Shown: piece by piece, positions 5,236 through 7,401 of the stretch | Layout of the letters: every line of letters starts with the position of its first letter | How positions within the stretch are numbered: the stretch's first letter is position 1 | Source: Desulfobacterales bacterium | GTDB lineage: Bacteria > Desulfobacterota > Desulfobacteria > Desulfobacterales > UBA5852 | Assembly (NCBI GenBank): GCA_030066455.1 | Contig: JASJBQ010000244.1 | Location: 1 to 7,401, forward strand | Length of the DNA: 7,401 nt | Direction: 5' to 3' | Program-made: the position numbers and the translations under genes | Notes under the pieces: generated by a model | Databases searched by the model: none | Told to the model about the DNA's origin: nothing | The model's input: only the letters and a program-made list of their open reading frames with translations

Positions 5236-7401
5236 CTGCCAAGCCAACCAAAACCAAAATCAGGGGACAGCTCGTGCTCGGGCCCATTCGCCGCCGCCAG
5301 GACCAGCAGCGGGTTGGCACTTTCCTACGCCGACTCCTGCCCCGCACCGCCCCGGATAAAATAGCGGCCCTGGTGCGGGGACCCCAAACGGCCTTGCGGC
5401 TCAATCTCAACCCGCGCAGGATCCAGGGACTCGTCGACCACCTGAACCAGCTCGGTTGTCCAGCGCGTTTCGTCCCCGTATCGACATCACCCGCGGAACA
5501 AAAACCAGGGGCGCCCGTCGACCGCGCCCAGGTCCACCAGGCCATCCTCAAAGGGTTTCAGGGACCGGTGGAAAGGATTCCGATCGCGCCGGTCTATCGC
5601 CTCGGCTTGGCGGTTACCGCTTGTGCCATGCTGCTGCTCCCCCTGATCTACCTCGGATTGGTCGCGGCATGCGGATACCTGCTGTATTATCACATCACCA
5701 CGCACCACGCGCTCTTCCAGACTTCCGGCAGTACGCGGGGTGCGCTCCTGATCTATGTCGCACCGATCGTCGTCGGGGCACTGCTGCTGCTCTTTATGAT
5801 CAAACCCATCTTTGTTCGACAGACCGGCAGGCACCGCCGAATGGCCCTCGAACCCGACCACGAGCCCTTTCTATACGGCTATGTGCGCAGGGTGGCTGAA
5901 ACGCTGGGCGCGCCTGTGCCGGTGGCCATCTATACGATGATGGAAGTCAATGCCGCTGCCGGCCTGCGACCGGGACTGCGGGGTTTGCTCAAGAACGAGC
6001 TGGAACTGAGTATCGGACTGCCATTGGCCGCCGGCAGCAACCTTCACCAGCTGACCGAAGTGATCGGTCATGAACTGGGGCATTTCGCCCAAACCGCCGG
6101 CATGCGGCTGACCTACATCATCCGTTGGGTCAACCACTGGTTTGCCCGGGTCGTCTACGAAGAGGATGCCTGGGACATGCGGTTGGTGCGCTGGAGTAAG
6201 GATCTGGATTTTCGCCTGGCCGTCATCTTCCACGTGGCACGCTTTTTCATCTGGTTGACCCGCAGAATCCTGGCCGGCCTCATGCGGGTCGGCGAAATCA
6301 TCAGCTGCTTTATGATGCGGCAGATGGAATACGATGCCGACCGCCATGGCCTCTCCTTGGTCGGCGCCGACGTCTTCCAATCCAGTTCCGAGCAGCTGGG
6401 TATCCTGTCGTGGGCCCATCAGTGGGCCCGCAACGATCTTCAGCGCGCATGGCAGGAGGGCCGCCTGGTGGACGATCTACCGGCCCTGATTTTCGTCCGC
6501 GCCCACCAGATCGCGCCGGCCGACAGGGAAAACTACCTCAATCACTTATTTGCCGACCGCCGGCGCAGCGTTTTCGACACGCATCCCACCACGGCTGAGC
6601 GGATCGCCGCCGCCCGGCGCTTCAGCCCTTCCCCGCAATTCGTTCTGGAGACGGAGGCTCCGGTATTGAAACGGCTCCTGGCCCAGGAGCCGCCACCAAA
6701 TACCGATGGGCTCTACCAGTCGTCCCCGCCAGCATCGATCCTGTTCACCGATTTCACCGCCACCTGCCGCCGCGACACCGCCGCCTACTACGAGGACGTA
6801 CTTGGCCAGAAGATACCGCCAGATCGTATCATCCCCTTCACCCAACTGATTGAGAGCCGTAACCGTGAAGCCGAAGACCATGAAGCGCTCGCGCGAACCT
6901 ACGCCGGGGTTTTCAACATCCTTCAGGCCCCGCCGAAGTTCGGGCTCCCGCTCGGCAAGCCCGAGGCCCCGAAAGCGACCGTGGCGACGATTCAATCCCT
7001 GAAGGCCACGCTGGCGGCAGAGAAAGCCCGCTACGCACAGGTCCTCAAACAGCTAAGCAAAATCGATGAGCGCGAACTTCAGCTGGCGCGGGCACGCGTC
7101 CTGCTAAAGGCCGGCCTCGGGCTGCGCGAACGGGATTTCGGTCTAACCACAGCCAGTCTCGAAGCGGTGGCCCAGGCCGACCAGCGCGCCACCCTGCAAA
7201 AAGAAAACCTGCGGCCAAAGCTGTCACCCTTCGAATCAGCCGCCTTCACGCGTATCGAGAAAAGTCTGTCTCTCCTGAACCACCCGCCGATCGCGAAGCG
7301 CTTGTCCGAAGCCGAGACGTTCCGCCACCAGGCCGAACGCTGCATGCGGACCTGGAACTTGTTGGTCGACCATTATGAACGCTTTACGGCCATTGAACAA
7401 A
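5232..7401 (+). CDS. Large membrane-anchored M48-family zinc metallopeptidase, 3'-truncated by window edge
   Basis: The frame is open from ATG 5232 to the window end, giving 723 visible residues with no stop. M48 enzymes are zinc endopeptidases, often of membrane-protein quality control (HtpX, Ste24 and relatives). The motif HELGH (H280-H284) supplies two zinc ligands and the catalytic Glu; E366 in MEYDADRHG is the expected third ligand. DTHPTTAERI (from D449) is the usual conserved segment near the end of the M48 domain. Two strong membrane segments (about 124-151 and 171-195) precede the peptidase, and a hydrophobic helix (about 330-362) lies between the zinc motifs. Residues 1-120 form an extra cytoplasm-like N-terminal part, and 460-723 a long tail with a charged helical, possibly coiled-coil stretch near 584-630. 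HtpX-type enzymes are about 290 residues, so this is a much enlarged form. Substrates are unknown. A GGAG 6 nt upstream supports the start. Confidence 0.88.
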   Translation, partial: MTAKPTKTKIRGQLVLGPIRRRQDQQRVGTFLRRLLPRTAPDKIAALVRGPQTALRLNLNPRRIQGLVDHLNQLGCPARFVPVSTSPAEQKPGAPVDRAQVHQAILKGFQGPVERIPIAPVYRLGLAVTACAMLLLPLIYLGLVAACGYLLYYHITTHHALFQTSGSTRGALLIYVAPIVVGALLLLFMIKPIFVRQTGRHRRMALEPDHEPFLYGYVRRVAETLGAPVPVAIYTMMEVNAAAGLRPGLRGLLKNELELSIGLPLAAGSNLHQLTEVIGHELGHFAQTAGMRLTYIIRWVNHWFARVVYEEDAWDMRLVRWSKDLDFRLAVIFHVARFFIWLTRRILAGLMRVGEIISCFMMRQMEYDADRHGLSLVGADVFQSSSEQLGILSWAHQWARNDLQRAWQEGRLVDDLPALIFVRAHQIAPADRENYLNHLFADRRRSVFDTHPTTAERIAAARRFSPSPQFVLETEAPVLKRLLAQEPPPNTDGLYQSSPPASILFTDFTATCRRDTAAYYEDVLGQKIPPDRIIPFTQLIESRNREAEDHEALARTYAGVFNILQAPPKFGLPLGKPEAPKATVATIQSLKATLAAEKARYAQVLKQLSKIDERELQLARARVLLKAGLGLRERDFGLTTASLEAVAQADQRATLQKENLRPKLSPFESAAFTRIEKSLSLLNHPPIAKRLSEAETFRHQAERCMRTWNLLVDHYERFTAIEQ

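Noticed and set aside
4838..5551. 237-residue minus-strand frame spanning the divergent region
   Set aside because: It overlaps the starts of both the BrkB and M48 genes and both promoters, and its Arg/Ser/Trp-rich composition resembles no family.
5871..6419. 182-residue minus-strand frame inside the M48 gene
   Set aside because: It is antisense to the HELGH-containing catalytic domain and rich in His and Gln, as expected of a shadow frame.

Overview
The window is about 7.4 kb of GC-rich bacterial DNA carrying five protein-coding genes and no RNA genes, CRISPR arrays, transposases or phage genes. Codon use is uniformly GC-rich across all five genes, so nothing suggests recent acquisition. 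The gene complement (a ~600-residue-class acyl-CoA dehydrogenase, an excisionase-type HTH fused to a PBP-like ligand domain, and a BrkB protein with a long soluble tail) would suit a Gram-negative anaerobe such as a Desulfobacterota sulfate reducer. That is a judgement from protein style only; no sequence search was run.

Layout. (1) Positions 1-1104, plus strand: the C-terminal two thirds of a long-form acyl-CoA dehydrogenase whose start lies outside the window. (2) 1219-2379, plus: a complete alanine racemase (alr), preceded by its own candidate promoter in the 114-bp gap. (3) 2380-2441: a short convergent spacer holding GC-rich palindromes. (4) 2442-3356, minus: a one-component regulator with an excisionase-like helix-turn-helix and a periplasmic-binding-protein-like sensor domain. 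(5) 3357-3507: a regulatory gap with a near-consensus minus-strand promoter whose -10 region sits inside an inverted repeat. (6) 3508-4866, minus: a YihY/BrkB-family membrane protein with a C-terminal winged-helix-like extension. (7) 4867-5231: a 365-bp divergent control region with candidate promoters facing both ways and a possible 27-codon leader ORF. (8) 5232 to the end, plus: a large membrane-anchored M48 zinc metallopeptidase, cut by the window edge.

Functionally the window mixes acyl-CoA oxidation, D-alanine supply for peptidoglycan, and two membrane proteins (BrkB-type and M48) that share a control region. There is no obvious single pathway or multi-gene defence or biosynthetic system. 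The most notable content is regulatory: two strong promoters with embedded palindromes (upstream of the HTH regulator and of the M48 gene), plus unusual domain additions on the BrkB and M48 proteins.
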